Assembly (NCBI GenBank): GCA_964404445.1
Contig: CAYOJW010000004.1
Location: forward strand, 186,001-250,000
DNA from: UBA2336 sp964404445
Lineage (GTDB): Bacteria > Bacteroidota > Bacteroidia > Cytophagales > Cyclobacteriaceae
Direction of reading: 5' to 3'
DNA: 64,000 nucleotides
The first letter of the stretch is position 1. Each line of letters starts with the position of its first letter. The translations under genes were made by a program, and so were the position numbers. The notes beneath the pieces are model-generated. The model saw only the letters and a program-made list of their open reading frames with translations, ran no database searches and was not told where the DNA came from. Shown here in pieces: positions 34,961 to 44,225 of this stretch.

Positions 34961-37153
34961 ATGACGTTGGTTGAAGAGCAAGACACACTAAAATTAAAAC
35001 TCAAAGAGATTTTTGGGTATAGCCAGTTCCGGGGGAACCAGGAAATCGTTATCCGCAACATTCTGGACGGGAAAAACACCTTTGTAATTATGCCCACGGG
35101 GGCAGGCAAATCGTTGTGCTATCAGTTGCCCGCCCTGATGAAAGACGGCCTGGCCATTGTTATCTCACCGCTGATCGCCCTGATGAAAAACCAGGTCGAT
35201 CAGTTAAATGCGTATGGTATTAACGCGCGGTTTTTAAACTCTACGCTATCGAAAGGCGAAATTACCCGCCTCAAGAAAGACTGCATGAACAGCGTTGTGA
35301 AGTTGTTGTATGTAGCGCCCGAGTCGATGAACAAAGAAGAGAACATCGAGTTCTTAAAAAAAGTAAACATCTCGTTTGTAGCCATCGATGAAGCCCACTG
35401 TATTTCGGAGTGGGGTCACGATTTCCGGCCAGAGTACCGAAGGATAAAATCGATTATCCAGCAATTTGGCAACCTGCCCATTATTGCGCTTACCGCTACC
35501 GCTACACCCAAAGTGCAGCTCGACATCCAAAAGAATTTACAGATGGAAAACGCTGACGTGTTTATGTCATCGTTTAACCGTAAAAACCTCTACTACGAAG
35601 TACGCCCGAAAAAAGAAACCAAGAAACAGCTTATCCGTTTCATGCGCGAGCATAAAGGCAAATCGGGTATTATTTATTGTCTGAGTCGGAAAAAAGTTGA
35701 AGAGATCGCGCAACTGTTATCGGTTAATGGTTTTAAAGCTGCACCGTACCATGCCGGGTTAGAGCCCGAGATCAGGGAAAAAAACCAGGACGATTTCCTG
35801 AACGAAGAAACCAGCATTATTGTGGCCACCATCGCCTTTGGCATGGGTATCGACAAGCCCGATGTACGTTTTGTGGTACACTACGATGTGCCCAAGTCGC
35901 TTGAAGGCTATTACCAGGAAACAGGCCGCTCAGGCCGCGATGGTTTAGAAGGCCATTGCCTGATGTTTTACAGCCACAACGACCTGAACAAACTCGAAAA
36001 ATTCAATAAAGATAAATCCGTACAGGAACGTGAGAATGCGCGCATCCTGTTACAGGAAATGGAATTTTATGCCGAGTCGCCCGTTTGCCGCAGACGCCAG
36101 CTACTGCACTACTTTGGTGAAGAATACACCGAAGGCAACTGCGGTATGTGCGACAACTGCGTAACCCCGCGCGAACGGTTTGACGGTAAAGATTTTGCCA
36201 GCATGGTATTGCAGGCCGTAAAACAAACCAACGAACGTTTCGGCTTAGGCCACTTAGTACACGTGTTGCGCGGAGAGCAAGACGAATACGTGAAAAGCTA
36301 CGGCCACAACAAACTTTCGGTTTACGGAAAAGGCAAAGAGCACGATGCCGATTTCTGGAAATCGGTTATCCGCCAAACACTCATTTATCAATTACTTGAA
36401 AAAGATATTGAAAACATTGGCGTATTAAAGCTGTCGCCACGGGGCGCGGCCTTCCTGAAAAAGCCGCACGCCATAGAAATGGCACGCGACCACGATTATA
36501 CCACCGATGTAGAAAACGAAGAAGTATCGACCGAGCGCACACCTGTTAACGTCAAAGCGTATGACGACAAGTTGTTCGAGATGCTGAAAACGCTTCGTAA
36601 AAAAATCGCAAAGCAAAAAGACCTGCCACCGTATGTAATCTTCCAGGATCCATCGCTGGAAGAAATGGCTACAACCTTCCCCACCACCAAAGAAGACCTC
36701 GCGCAGGTTAACGGTGTGGGCATGGGTAAGGTGAATAAATTCGGTAAAGAGTTTCTGGAACTGATCAACCAATACGTTGAAGACAACGACATCGAAACCG
36801 CTTCCGAAATTGTTGTAAAAACCTCGGTTAACAAATCGAAAACAAAAATCCTCATCATCCAGCAAATCGATAAGAAAATCGATCTGGAAGAGATCGCCCA
36901 AACAGCCGGGCTTACGTTTAACGAGTTGCTCACCGAAATCGAAAACATCAGCTACTCGGGCACAAAACTCAATCTCAACTATTATATAGACGAGATCATC
37001 GACAAGAGTCGGCAAGACGATATTCACGATTATTTTATGAATGCCGATACCGATAGTTTGGAAGAAGCCCTGAATGACGAAAGTTTATCCGATTATTCAG
37101 AAGAAGACATCCGCTTAGTGCGAATACAGTTTATGAGCGAACACGCACACTAA
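34961..37153 (+). CDS. recQ: ATP-dependent DNA helicase RecQ
   Basis: A 730-residue RecQ helicase that unwinds 3'-tailed DNA in recombination and repair. Domains: helicase core (about 10-335; VIMPTGAGKSLCYQLPAL, the DEAH-box AIDEAHCISEWGHDFRP, ALTATATPKV, GIDKPDVRFVVHYD and the QETGRSGRDG motif), zinc/RecQ C-terminal domain (about 345-520; cysteines in VCRRRQLLHYFG and EGNCGMCDNC), and an HRDC domain (about 530-610; LFEMLKTLRKKIAKQKDLPP). A further acidic tail to residue 730 is found in Bacteroidota RecQ. A strong terminator follows. Confidence 0.95.
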   Translation: MTLVEEQDTLKLKLKEIFGYSQFRGNQEIVIRNILDGKNTFVIMPTGAGKSLCYQLPALMKDGLAIVISPLIALMKNQVDQLNAYGINARFLNSTLSKGEITRLKKDCMNSVVKLLYVAPESMNKEENIEFLKKVNISFVAIDEAHCISEWGHDFRPEYRRIKSIIQQFGNLPIIALTATATPKVQLDIQKNLQMENADVFMSSFNRKNLYYEVRPKKETKKQLIRFMREHKGKSGIIYCLSRKKVEEIAQLLSVNGFKAAPYHAGLEPEIREKNQDDFLNEETSIIVATIAFGMGIDKPDVRFVVHYDVPKSLEGYYQETGRSGRDGLEGHCLMFYSHNDLNKLEKFNKDKSVQERENARILLQEMEFYAESPVCRRRQLLHYFGEEYTEGNCGMCDNCVTPRERFDGKDFASMVLQAVKQTNERFGLGHLVHVLRGEQDEYVKSYGHNKLSVYGKGKEHDADFWKSVIRQTLIYQLLEKDIENIGVLKLSPRGAAFLKKPHAIEMARDHDYTTDVENEEVSTERTPVNVKAYDDKLFEMLKTLRKKIAKQKDLPPYVIFQDPSLEEMATTFPTTKEDLAQVNGVGMGKVNKFGKEFLELINQYVEDNDIETASEIVVKTSVNKSKTKILIIQQIDKKIDLEEIAQTAGLTFNELLTEIENISYSGTKLNLNYYIDEIIDKSRQDDIHDYFMNADTDSLEEALNDESLSDYSEEDIRLVRIQFMSEHAH

Positions 37154-37174
37154 AATTTTGTCAGAATAACACGT

Positions 37175-37206
37175 AAGACATCCCGAAGTTTCGGGATGTC
37201 TTTTTT
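37175..37206 (+). terminator. rho-independent terminator of recQ
   Basis: AAGACATCCCGAA pairs perfectly with TTCGGGATGTCTT around a 2-base loop, followed by a run of T (37201-37206). Confidence 0.85.
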
Positions 37207-37239
37207 ATTTACCCCCCGGCAACCGTATCTTTACCCCTT

Positions 37240-38547
37240 ATGAATATCCTGATTATCGGCAACGGAGGCCGCGAGCATGCTTTCGCGTGGAAAATCAAGC
37301 AAAGTGTTTTATGCGATAAGCTTTTCGTAGCCCCCGGAAACGCAGGTACGGCTTTGGTCGCCCAAAACGTTGCCATCGCAGTCGATGATTTCGCCCGGCT
37401 GGGCGCGTTGTGTCTTGAACAACATATTGAGTTAGTAGTGGTAGGCCCCGAAGTGCCCCTTGTAAGAGGCATCCGCGATTATTTCGAAAGCCACGAAAAC
37501 CTCAGGCACATTGCATTAATCGGCCCCGGTAAAACAGGCGCACAATTAGAAGGCAGCAAAGATTTTTCAAAACAGTTTATGGTACGCAACAACGTGCCCA
37601 CGGCCAAGGCAAAAACGTTTTATCCGCATACCGTAGAAGAATCGTACCAATACATCGATGCCAGCACGCCCCCTATTGTATTAAAAGCCGATGGCCTTGC
37701 AGCCGGTAAAGGTGTAATTATTACCGATACTAAAACCGAAGCCAAAGCAATCATCAAAGAAATGCTGGTGGACAAAAAATTTGGTGAAGCCAGTGCGAAA
37801 GTGTTGATCGAAGAATTTTTAAAAGGCATTGAAGTTTCGGTATTCGTATTAACCGATGGCACGGACTACGTTATCCTTCCGGAAGCAAAAGATTACAAAC
37901 GCATTGGCGATGGCGACACCGGCCCCAACACAGGCGGCATGGGCGCAGTATCGCCCGTGGTTTTTGCCGACCAAACTTTTCTTAAAAAAGTAGAAGAGAA
38001 CATTATCAAGCCAACCATTGCCGGATTAAACAACGAAGGCATTCCCTACAAAGGGTTTATCTTTATCGGCTTAATGAGTGTGCAAGGCGAACCTTACGTG
38101 ATCGAATACAACGTGCGCATGGGCGACCCCGAAACACAAGCCGTGTTGCCCCGTATTAAAACCGATTTCGTTACGCTGTTGTTAGCGACTGGCAAAGGTG
38201 AATTAAAAAACTGTACCCTCGAAACCAACCCCGACTATGCCGTAACCCTGTCGATGGTATCGGGCGGGTATCCGGGCGATTACGCCAAAGGCAAAATCAT
38301 TACCGGACTGAACACCCTAACCGAAGCGGTTGCGTTTCATGCCGGAACAAAAAATACAGAAGACAAAACCGTTAGCGATGGCGGCCGCGTTATCTCGATG
38401 ATGGCCACAGGGCCTGATTTAGCCACCGCGCGCGAAAAAGCTTACCGGGGCGCTTCGCAGCTTAACTGGGAAGGGTTATATTTCAGAAAAGATATTGGAA
38501 TGGATTTATTAATTTTAGAATCAGAACGAAGCCGTCATGGTAATTAA
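37240..38547 (+). CDS. purD: phosphoribosylamine-glycine ligase
   Basis: A 435-residue GARS enzyme (ATP-grasp fold) of de novo purine synthesis. The N-terminal NILIIGNGGREHAFAWKIKQ and VAPGNAGT, the LVVVGPEVPL block, ATP-grasp motifs IVLKADGLAAGKGVII and VLIEEFLKGIEVSVFV, and the RMGDPETQAVLPR signature are all present. The ending DLLILESERSRHGN is a little longer and more polar than I expect for PurD. The first 11 bases of the next small gene lie inside its end, so a cassette may have altered the last codons. A TATCTTTA box lies just before the start. Confidence 0.95.
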   Translation: MNILIIGNGGREHAFAWKIKQSVLCDKLFVAPGNAGTALVAQNVAIAVDDFARLGALCLEQHIELVVVGPEVPLVRGIRDYFESHENLRHIALIGPGKTGAQLEGSKDFSKQFMVRNNVPTAKAKTFYPHTVEESYQYIDASTPPIVLKADGLAAGKGVIITDTKTEAKAIIKEMLVDKKFGEASAKVLIEEFLKGIEVSVFVLTDGTDYVILPEAKDYKRIGDGDTGPNTGGMGAVSPVVFADQTFLKKVEENIIKPTIAGLNNEGIPYKGFIFIGLMSVQGEPYVIEYNVRMGDPETQAVLPRIKTDFVTLLLATGKGELKNCTLETNPDYAVTLSMVSGGYPGDYAKGKIITGLNTLTEAVAFHAGTKNTEDKTVSDGGRVISMMATGPDLATAREKAYRGASQLNWEGLYFRKDIGMDLLILESERSRHGN

Positions 38548-38710
38548 AATATCCAAAAAAGCATCTTCATCAAAAATTCAGCAAGAACTGAACAGGTTTT
38601 CCGGGAAAACAGCGAAACCGGGCTTTAATGCCAAAAAGTATTTCGGAAAATTAGTGAGGGGTTTGGATGGAAACGACTATCAAAAAAAGGTTCGGCATGA
38701 GTGGAACTGA
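38537..38710 (+). CDS. small antitoxin-like protein of a VapC module
   Basis: A 57-residue basic protein (MVIKISKKASSSKIQQEL ... NAKKYFGKLVRG ... YQKKVRHEWN) that begins inside the last codons of purD and ends 14 bp into the VapC gene. It has the same length and the same K-Y-x-G-K ... Y-Q-x-K-x-R-x-E pattern as the first antitoxin-like ORF behind rlmB (31948-32121), so the two are homologous. It probably neutralises the following PIN toxin. Confidence 0.75.
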   Translation: MVIKISKKASSSKIQQELNRFSGKTAKPGFNAKKYFGKLVRGLDGNDYQKKVRHEWN

Positions 38711-39065
38711 TCTTTTTGTGGATACGAACGTTTTAATTAACCTGGCTGAAGGACGAAGTGGAACGGATCAATACTTGGAAGGCAATAATCTTTTTGTTTC
38801 TGTTGTATCGGAAATAGAACTTTTAGGCTGGCATAAAATAACAACAACTCAACAAAATTATTTCAGGAGTATGTTGGGCGATTGTTCGATAATTGGCATT
38901 ACCAATCCTGTTAAAGAACTATCGATACAGCTTAAACAAAAACACAAAGTAAAACTTCCGGATGCCGTTATCGCAGCAAGTGCTATGCCCCTTGGTGTTC
39001 CTCTTCTAACCTTTGATAAGGGCTTTGAAAAATTTAAAAACTTGGATCTTATCGTAATCTATTAA
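38697..39065 (+). CDS. VapC-family PIN-domain RNase toxin
   Basis: A 122-residue PIN protein when started at the ATG at 38697 (MSGTDLFVDTNVL); a longer frame would overlap more of the antitoxin gene without adding conserved sequence. Metal-site acidics: D9 in FVDTNVL, E41 in SEIELL, D89 in KLPDAVIAASA and D107 in LTFDKGF. The antitoxin gene overlaps by 14 bp, as in the module behind rlmB. One base separates its stop from the RicT-like gene. Confidence 0.88.
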   Translation: MSGTDLFVDTNVLINLAEGRSGTDQYLEGNNLFVSVVSEIELLGWHKITTTQQNYFRSMLGDCSIIGITNPVKELSIQLKQKHKVKLPDAVIAASAMPLGVPLLTFDKGFEKFKNLDLIVIY

Positions 39066-39066
39066 T

Positions 39067-40374
39067 ATGAGTTGTTCGTGCGGATCATCAAAAGGGGGGA
39101 AAGTAGCCGGATGCCGGAACAATGGCGCATGCCAAACCGGAGGTTGCAACAAAATGAATGTGTTCGACTGGCTGTCGAACATGGATATGCCCCAGACTTC
39201 GGCCTTCGATGTTGTTGAAGTGCGGTTTAAAAACGGGCGAAAAGAATTTTTCAGAAACCCCGACAAATTAGACCTGACCACGGGCGATGCCGTAGTGGTA
39301 GAAGTTCCCAGCGGCCATCACATCGGGTATGTGTCGTTGCAGGGCGAATTGGTACGGTTGCAAATGCAGAAACGAAAAACCCCCAACAACAACGACATCA
39401 AAAAAATTTACCGGATCGCCCATCAAAAAGACCTTGAAAAATTAGAAGAGGTAAAAAAACGCGAGCTGCCTACACTCTACCACACACGCGAAATACTGCG
39501 CGAAACCAAACTACCCATGAAGCTGTCGGATGTAGAGTACCAGGCCGACAATACCAAAGCAACATTTTTTTATTCGGCCGATGACCGTGTTGATTTTCGT
39601 GAGCTGATTAAACGGTTGGCAACCGAGTTCCGCATACGGGTAGAAATGCGCCAGATCAGTCTGCGCCAGGAGGCAGGCCGCCTCGGGGGCATTGGTGTGT
39701 GCGGGCGCGAACTATGCTGTTCTACCTGGTTAACCGATTTTAAAAACGTGTCCACCAGCGCAGCACGGTATCAAAACCTGTCGTTAAACCCCAGCAAGCT
39801 TTCGGGACAATGCGGCCGTTTAAAATGCTGTCTCAATTATGAACTGGAAACCTACATGGAAGCCTTGCAGGATATTCCTAAAATTGAAACTCCGTTACTA
39901 ACCGAAGCCGGTGAAGCCAAACTTCAGAAGACCGACATTTTCCGTAAAATCATGTGGTTTGGCTTTAATGAAGAAAATACCTGGTATCCGCTTAATGTAG
40001 AGCGTGTAAATCAAATCTTAGAAATGAACCGTGCAGGTAAAAAACCGGCCACTCTGCAAGAAGACGAAGTAGCCGAGAAACTTCCGGTTCAAAAACTGAA
40101 CAGCGATCTGGAAAGAATGGATCAAAAATTCAGGGACAAATCGAAAAAGAAGAAAAAGAAACGCAGCAATAAAAATCAGCAGCAGGGTCAACAGCCTCAA
40201 CAGCAGGGAAAAAATCAGCAGCAGGGACAGGCGCAAAATCAAAACCGTCAGCAACAGGGTCAACAACCGAACCGCAACCAGCAACGGCATAACCGCAACC
40301 GGAATCAGCAGCGTAATCAAAACCGAAACCAAAACGGAAATCAAAATCCACCTTCATCGGGCGATCAGGCATGA
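39067..40374 (+). CDS. PSP1-domain (RicT/YaaT-like) protein with low-complexity tail
   Basis: A 435-residue protein. The N-terminus is Cys/Gly-rich (CSCGSSKGGKV). The PSP1 core (about 45-290) holds VEVRFKNGRKEF, the typical VDFRELIKRLA and the cysteine pairs GRELCCSTWL and CGRLKCCLNYE, which in Bacillus RicT bind an iron-sulfur cluster. RicT there controls RNase Y-linked mRNA processing. The last ~85 residues are a basic KKKKKR stretch and then Q/N/R repeats, possibly disordered and RNA-binding. The gldH gene overlaps it by 4 bp. A role in RNA processing is inference. Confidence 0.85.
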   Translation: MSCSCGSSKGGKVAGCRNNGACQTGGCNKMNVFDWLSNMDMPQTSAFDVVEVRFKNGRKEFFRNPDKLDLTTGDAVVVEVPSGHHIGYVSLQGELVRLQMQKRKTPNNNDIKKIYRIAHQKDLEKLEEVKKRELPTLYHTREILRETKLPMKLSDVEYQADNTKATFFYSADDRVDFRELIKRLATEFRIRVEMRQISLRQEAGRLGGIGVCGRELCCSTWLTDFKNVSTSAARYQNLSLNPSKLSGQCGRLKCCLNYELETYMEALQDIPKIETPLLTEAGEAKLQKTDIFRKIMWFGFNEENTWYPLNVERVNQILEMNRAGKKPATLQEDEVAEKLPVQKLNSDLERMDQKFRDKSKKKKKKRSNKNQQQGQQPQQQGKNQQQGQAQNQNRQQQGQQPNRNQQRHNRNRNQQRNQNRNQNGNQNPPSSGDQA

Positions 40375-40853
40375 GAAAATTTGTTCTTTTCAGTATTGTA
40401 CTTATAGTGTGTATCACAAGTTGTGACTCAAACCGTGTGTATGAAAAAAATCACGATTTCACTAACCGTTTATGGGCTGTTACCGAGTTGCCCGTTTTTG
40501 AGTTTACCGTTACGGACACCGTACGAGGCTATAATTTATACTGCAACCTGCGCAACACATTAGATTATCCGTACTCGCGCATTTTTATAAACTATGCGTT
40601 GCAAGATTCGATGGGTAACAGTTTAGAGAAAGCGCTTGTCAGCAATTTTTTGTTTGACGAAAAAACAGGTAAACCCACGGGCAACAGTGGTGTGGGCGAC
40701 CTCTACGATCAGCAAATTGTATTGCTTAACAATTACACGTTTAAAAAACCGGGTTTGTATAAAGTACAATTCGAGCAGTTTATGCGCACCGATTCGTTAA
40801 CCGGTATTTTAGCCATAGGGTTGCGGGTTGAAACTTCCGCACCTAACGAGTAA
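40371..40853 (+). CDS. gldH: gliding motility lipoprotein GldH
   Basis: A 160-residue lipoprotein: signal peptide with lipobox (LIVCITSC, Cys at about 18), then DSNRVYEKNHDFTNRLW and FEFTVTDTVRGYNLYCNLRN, characteristic of GldH. In Flavobacterium johnsoniae GldH is needed for gliding and chitin use and is linked to T9SS function. It begins inside the end of the PSP1 gene (ATGA overlap) and its 3' end overlaps the convergent RDD gene by 11 bp. Confidence 0.9.
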   Translation: MRKFVLFSIVLIVCITSCDSNRVYEKNHDFTNRLWAVTELPVFEFTVTDTVRGYNLYCNLRNTLDYPYSRIFINYALQDSMGNSLEKALVSNFLFDEKTGKPTGNSGVGDLYDQQIVLLNNYTFKKPGLYKVQFEQFMRTDSLTGILAIGLRVETSAPNE

Positions 40854-41574
40854 GCACAATGTAATCGCGGATAATGGTTTGTAAGAACTTCACGTTATCC
40901 GGAACAGTTTCTTTAATTTCAAGAATTGATTTTAATCGCGTTGTTAATTGTACGACTGCTTCGCGGTGTGCATCGTTGTCGTATTTGCGGTACCGGTCGA
41001 TGGTGCTTTTAATCAGCAATACATCATCTTCGGCCAACTGGCGAACCTGCATATAAACAGGCTGATAGTTTTCGCGTGACTGGATGTTGAGAATATCGTT
41101 CAGGTACAGGTTTACGCGCGGTACTAACTTAATAACAGCCGTATTCGACACGATGTCGCCAATACGTTGCGCTTTAGATGAAGACGCGATGAGCATAGAA
41201 GCTATCGCACCCAGCGAAAAGTAAATATCAATCATACGGAACACCCACCGGCTGGCGTAATCATAAAAGGCTGCCTTCTCGCCTGTTATCTTAATCACCC
41301 GGATGTGCATTGCTTTCTTGCCTAAACTCTGCCCATTATTAAACACCTCGAACAACAGCGTATAAAAAATAAATACGCATGACACCAAAATACTGGCTAC
41401 GGTTTCCATATACCCGTAAACATGCAGTACGTTAAAAAAGAACAACGACAGCACAATCACCATCAATATCATACAAACAAAATCGATAGCAAATGCCACG
41501 ATACGGTCGCGCAGGGTGGCCAGCTCATATTCGAGCAAAACATTTTGTGTTGTTTTTATTTCGATGCCTTTCAT
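40843..41574 (-). CDS. RDD-family membrane protein
   Basis: A 243-residue protein with an RDD domain (about 1-150): ELATLRDRIVAFAIDFVCMI contains the Arg-Asp-Asp-type motif of the first helix, then LVSCVFIFYTLLFEVFNNGQ and SLGKKAMHIRVI. The last ~90 residues are a soluble helical region (SRENYQPVYMQVRQLAEDDV). RDD genes commonly accompany SpoIIM/MoxR loci, and this one is divergently placed 32 bp from the SpoIIM gene. Function unknown; ion transport has been shown for one member. Confidence 0.88.
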   Translation of the reverse strand: MKGIEIKTTQNVLLEYELATLRDRIVAFAIDFVCMILMVIVLSLFFFNVLHVYGYMETVASILVSCVFIFYTLLFEVFNNGQSLGKKAMHIRVIKITGEKAAFYDYASRWVFRMIDIYFSLGAIASMLIASSSKAQRIGDIVSNTAVIKLVPRVNLYLNDILNIQSRENYQPVYMQVRQLAEDDVLLIKSTIDRYRKYDNDAHREAVVQLTTRLKSILEIKETVPDNVKFLQTIIRDYIVLTR

Positions 41575-41606
41575 TTCTTACAGCAAACCAATACTTTCAC
41601 TTCGGT

Positions 41607-43421
41607 ATGAAGGAAACGCATTTTGTCAGGCAAAATAAGGAAAAGTGGCTCCAATCCGAACAGTTTATTAAGGGTAATGAAAACGACCCCGAAAAACTCA
41701 GCGCACTATTTGTACAGGTGGTTGACGACCTCTCGTACTCGCAAACCTATTACAAACACCGCTCGGTACGGGTTTACCTGAACACCCTGGCACGCGAATT
41801 TTTCTCTATTATTTCAAATGCCCGCAAAGAAAAACAAAACCGTTTTAAAGCTTTCTGGCTGGAGGAATTACCCCAGGTGGTAATTTTTTGCAGGCGTGAA
41901 CTACTCATTTCTTTAATCGTTTTTTTGCTGGCTGTTGGCATCGGGGTATTTTCATCGGCCAACGATAAAGATTTTACCGCCACCATTCTGGGCGATGGTT
42001 ACGTGGATATGACCATCGAAAACATTAAGAAAGGCGACCCCATGGCCGTGTATAAAGACATGAATCAGGTGGAAATGTTTTTGAAAATCACCTACAATAA
42101 CCTGATGGTAGCCGTGCGTACTTACGTGTTCGGTATTTTTATGTCGTTAGGTACAATAATGATTTTGCTCTACAATGGCATTATGGTGGGCAGCTTTCAG
42201 TATTTTTTTGCACAGCATAATTTATTGGCTACTTCGGCTATGACCATCTGGCTGCATGGCACCATCGAAATTTCATCGATCATCATTGCCGGAGGAGCCG
42301 GGCTAACGTTGGGAAGCGGATTGCTGTTTCCGGGAACATACTCGCGGTTACAGGCTTTTCAGATGTCGGCCATGCGTTCGTTTAAGCTCATGTTAGGCAT
42401 TGCCCCTTTTATTGTAGTAGCTGGAGTTATTGAGAGTTTTATAACACGTTATACCGAAGTACCGGCCTTCATTAAGGTTTTATTGATTATCCTGTCGGCC
42501 GCCTGTATGATCGGATACTTCGTGGTTTACCCCTGGTGGAAATCAAAAACCGGCTTTGCACACTCCATGCGTGAAGCCCGTTTGCAACCCAATACACAAC
42601 AACCTATTAATTTTTTAAAGATTAAGAATAGTGCCGAGGTACTGGGCGATGCTTTCGCATTCTACAAACGCAACCTCAGGCTGTTTTTCTCATGGATTAT
42701 ACCCGTTACGCTGATCGCAACAATCGTTTATTTTTTCACACACACCGATCAGCCGCAGCGGGTACAATTCAATCTGTCGTCTTATTATTTAAGTGAAATG
42801 TTTTTTGCACTGGGCATGACGGCATTCCCTAAAGTGCTGTTAATGACCGTAACCTCTGCGATAATCACTACACTTGTGGCACAAGCTTTATTAAAAGAAG
42901 CCGGGCAAATTTTTACCACCACAAACCGGTTAACCGGTTTTATCATTTGTTTGTTGTCGTTTGGCGTAGTGTACTTTGGTTTATATGCTTCGGCCAACTG
43001 GGGCTATTGGATTTTTGCCTTGTCGTTCGGGTTAATCATGTTTATGCTATTCGGTTTTCTGCATCGCGGAACAACAGGCGAAACGTTTAGCCTGCTTACA
43101 TCGGGCTTTGGCGCTATCATGGGTATGCAGGTAATTTTGTTTTTTACGTTGGCCGTTTTTCTGTTATTGCTCACTTCGCCCATATTGTATCTCTATTCCC
43201 AAATCATTACCTGGAATTTCGTGCAAAACGAAAGCTGGGTAAACGACCTGGTTTTTATTTTTGAAACATTCCTGAAGTTGCTGGCCTTTAACTTGCTGAT
43301 CCCTATTGTAGTAACCTGCATGGGGCTGATGTACTATTCATTGATTGAGGTTACTTCTGCCTCCGCTTTGAAAAGAGCTATTGCAGGTATTCAATTGAAA
43401 CACGTTAAACGCGAAGCATAG
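41607..43421 (+). CDS. SpoIIM-family (DUF95) membrane protein
   Basis: A 604-residue protein when started at ATG 41607 (MKETHFVRQNKEKW). The N-terminal ~280 residues are a DUF95/SpoIIM domain with the signature FVRQNKEKWLQSEQFI and later LRTYVFGIFMSLGTIMILLY, WLHGTIEISSIIIAGGAGL. The C-terminal half has six or so more transmembrane helices. In Bacillus SpoIIM forms part of the engulfment machine; in non-sporulating Bacteroidota its role is unknown. It leads an operon with DUF4129, DUF4350, MoxR and DUF58 genes. Confidence 0.88.
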   Translation: MKETHFVRQNKEKWLQSEQFIKGNENDPEKLSALFVQVVDDLSYSQTYYKHRSVRVYLNTLAREFFSIISNARKEKQNRFKAFWLEELPQVVIFCRRELLISLIVFLLAVGIGVFSSANDKDFTATILGDGYVDMTIENIKKGDPMAVYKDMNQVEMFLKITYNNLMVAVRTYVFGIFMSLGTIMILLYNGIMVGSFQYFFAQHNLLATSAMTIWLHGTIEISSIIIAGGAGLTLGSGLLFPGTYSRLQAFQMSAMRSFKLMLGIAPFIVVAGVIESFITRYTEVPAFIKVLLIILSAACMIGYFVVYPWWKSKTGFAHSMREARLQPNTQQPINFLKIKNSAEVLGDAFAFYKRNLRLFFSWIIPVTLIATIVYFFTHTDQPQRVQFNLSSYYLSEMFFALGMTAFPKVLLMTVTSAIITTLVAQALLKEAGQIFTTTNRLTGFIICLLSFGVVYFGLYASANWGYWIFALSFGLIMFMLFGFLHRGTTGETFSLLTSGFGAIMGMQVILFFTLAVFLLLLTSPILYLYSQIITWNFVQNESWVNDLVFIFETFLKLLAFNLLIPIVVTCMGLMYYSLIEVTSASALKRAIAGIQLKHVKREA

Positions 43422-44225
43422 ATGAGAGCGGGCATCATTCTTTTGCTGTTACTGTTCGCAAACCTCACATGGGCACAGGAAGCGGACTCTGTTTATGCAG
43501 AATATACTTACGACACTACCGATGAGAGCGAGTCGTATTACGAAAAAGATGACAATAATACCTACGCCACGTCCACCTACACCCGTAAGCCGGGCGAGTT
43601 AACTGCTGTAAGCGATGAGCAACAGAAAACATACCGGCATCAGAAATTCAGTAAAACAGAATGGAAAAAAATTGTGGGGAACACCCGTTACAACGAAGAT
43701 GAAATACCCGAAAAACAGGTTGAGCTTTCTAAAAACCTTTCGCCCGCGTGGGATCCCGCCATTTTAAAATTGATCGCATACGGGGTTATTATCGCCCTGA
43801 TTGTTGTTGCGCTCATTTATATTATCAAAAACACGCAGGCAAACATACCCATCTCAAAAAAAAATGCATTGGATCCGCTGTTGCAGGGCGATCATCATAT
43901 TGAAGACCTGACCGAGACCGACCTCGACAGCCTGTTGCAACAAGCACTCGCAAAGAATGATTTCCGGGCGGCTGTGCGTTTATATTACATTAAACTGTTG
44001 AAGCACCTCCACGTAAGCGGGCACATCCACTGGAAAAAAGATAAAACCAACCGCGACTATGCCTCCGAGCTTACCACAACACCTTTTGTGCGTAAATTCA
44101 AAAAACTGATGACCGCATACGAGATTACCTGGTATGGCGAACGTACACCCTCTGCCCATGAATTTGAGTTACTCCAGGCCGACTTTAAAAACATCCATCA
44201 CCAATCGATCAACCCAACGGTATGA
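43422..44225 (+). CDS. DUF4129-domain membrane protein
   Basis: A 267-residue protein starting directly after the stop of the SpoIIM gene. It has a signal peptide (LLLLLFANLTWAQ), an acidic/Tyr-rich extracytoplasmic region, one transmembrane helix near residue 115 (AYGVIIALIVVALIYIIKN), and a cytoplasmic DUF4129 domain (about 160-260; FRAAVRLYYIKLLKHLHVSG, YELT-like YASELTT, YGERTPSAHEFELLQ). It lies in the conserved MoxR/DUF58 cluster and overlaps the next gene by 4 bp. Confidence 0.8.
   Translation: MRAGIILLLLLFANLTWAQEADSVYAEYTYDTTDESESYYEKDDNNTYATSTYTRKPGELTAVSDEQQKTYRHQKFSKTEWKKIVGNTRYNEDEIPEKQVELSKNLSPAWDPAILKLIAYGVIIALIVVALIYIIKNTQANIPISKKNALDPLLQGDHHIEDLTETDLDSLLQQALAKNDFRAAVRLYYIKLLKHLHVSGHIHWKKDKTNRDYASELTTTPFVRKFKKLMTAYEITWYGERTPSAHEFELLQADFKNIHHQSINPTV

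Noticed and set aside
36425..37027. 200-residue open frame on the minus strand inside recQ
   Set aside because: It is antisense to well-conserved recQ motifs, has no recognisable domain and an implausible composition; a shadow of the real gene.
38667..38696. Earlier start for the second VapC toxin
   Set aside because: The extra residues lie before the PIN core and overlap the antitoxin gene more deeply; ATG 38697 gives the usual PIN start.
41493..41606. Longer N-terminus for the SpoIIM protein
   Set aside because: The extension overlaps the divergent RDD gene; the conserved FVRQNKEKW motif begins right after ATG 41607.
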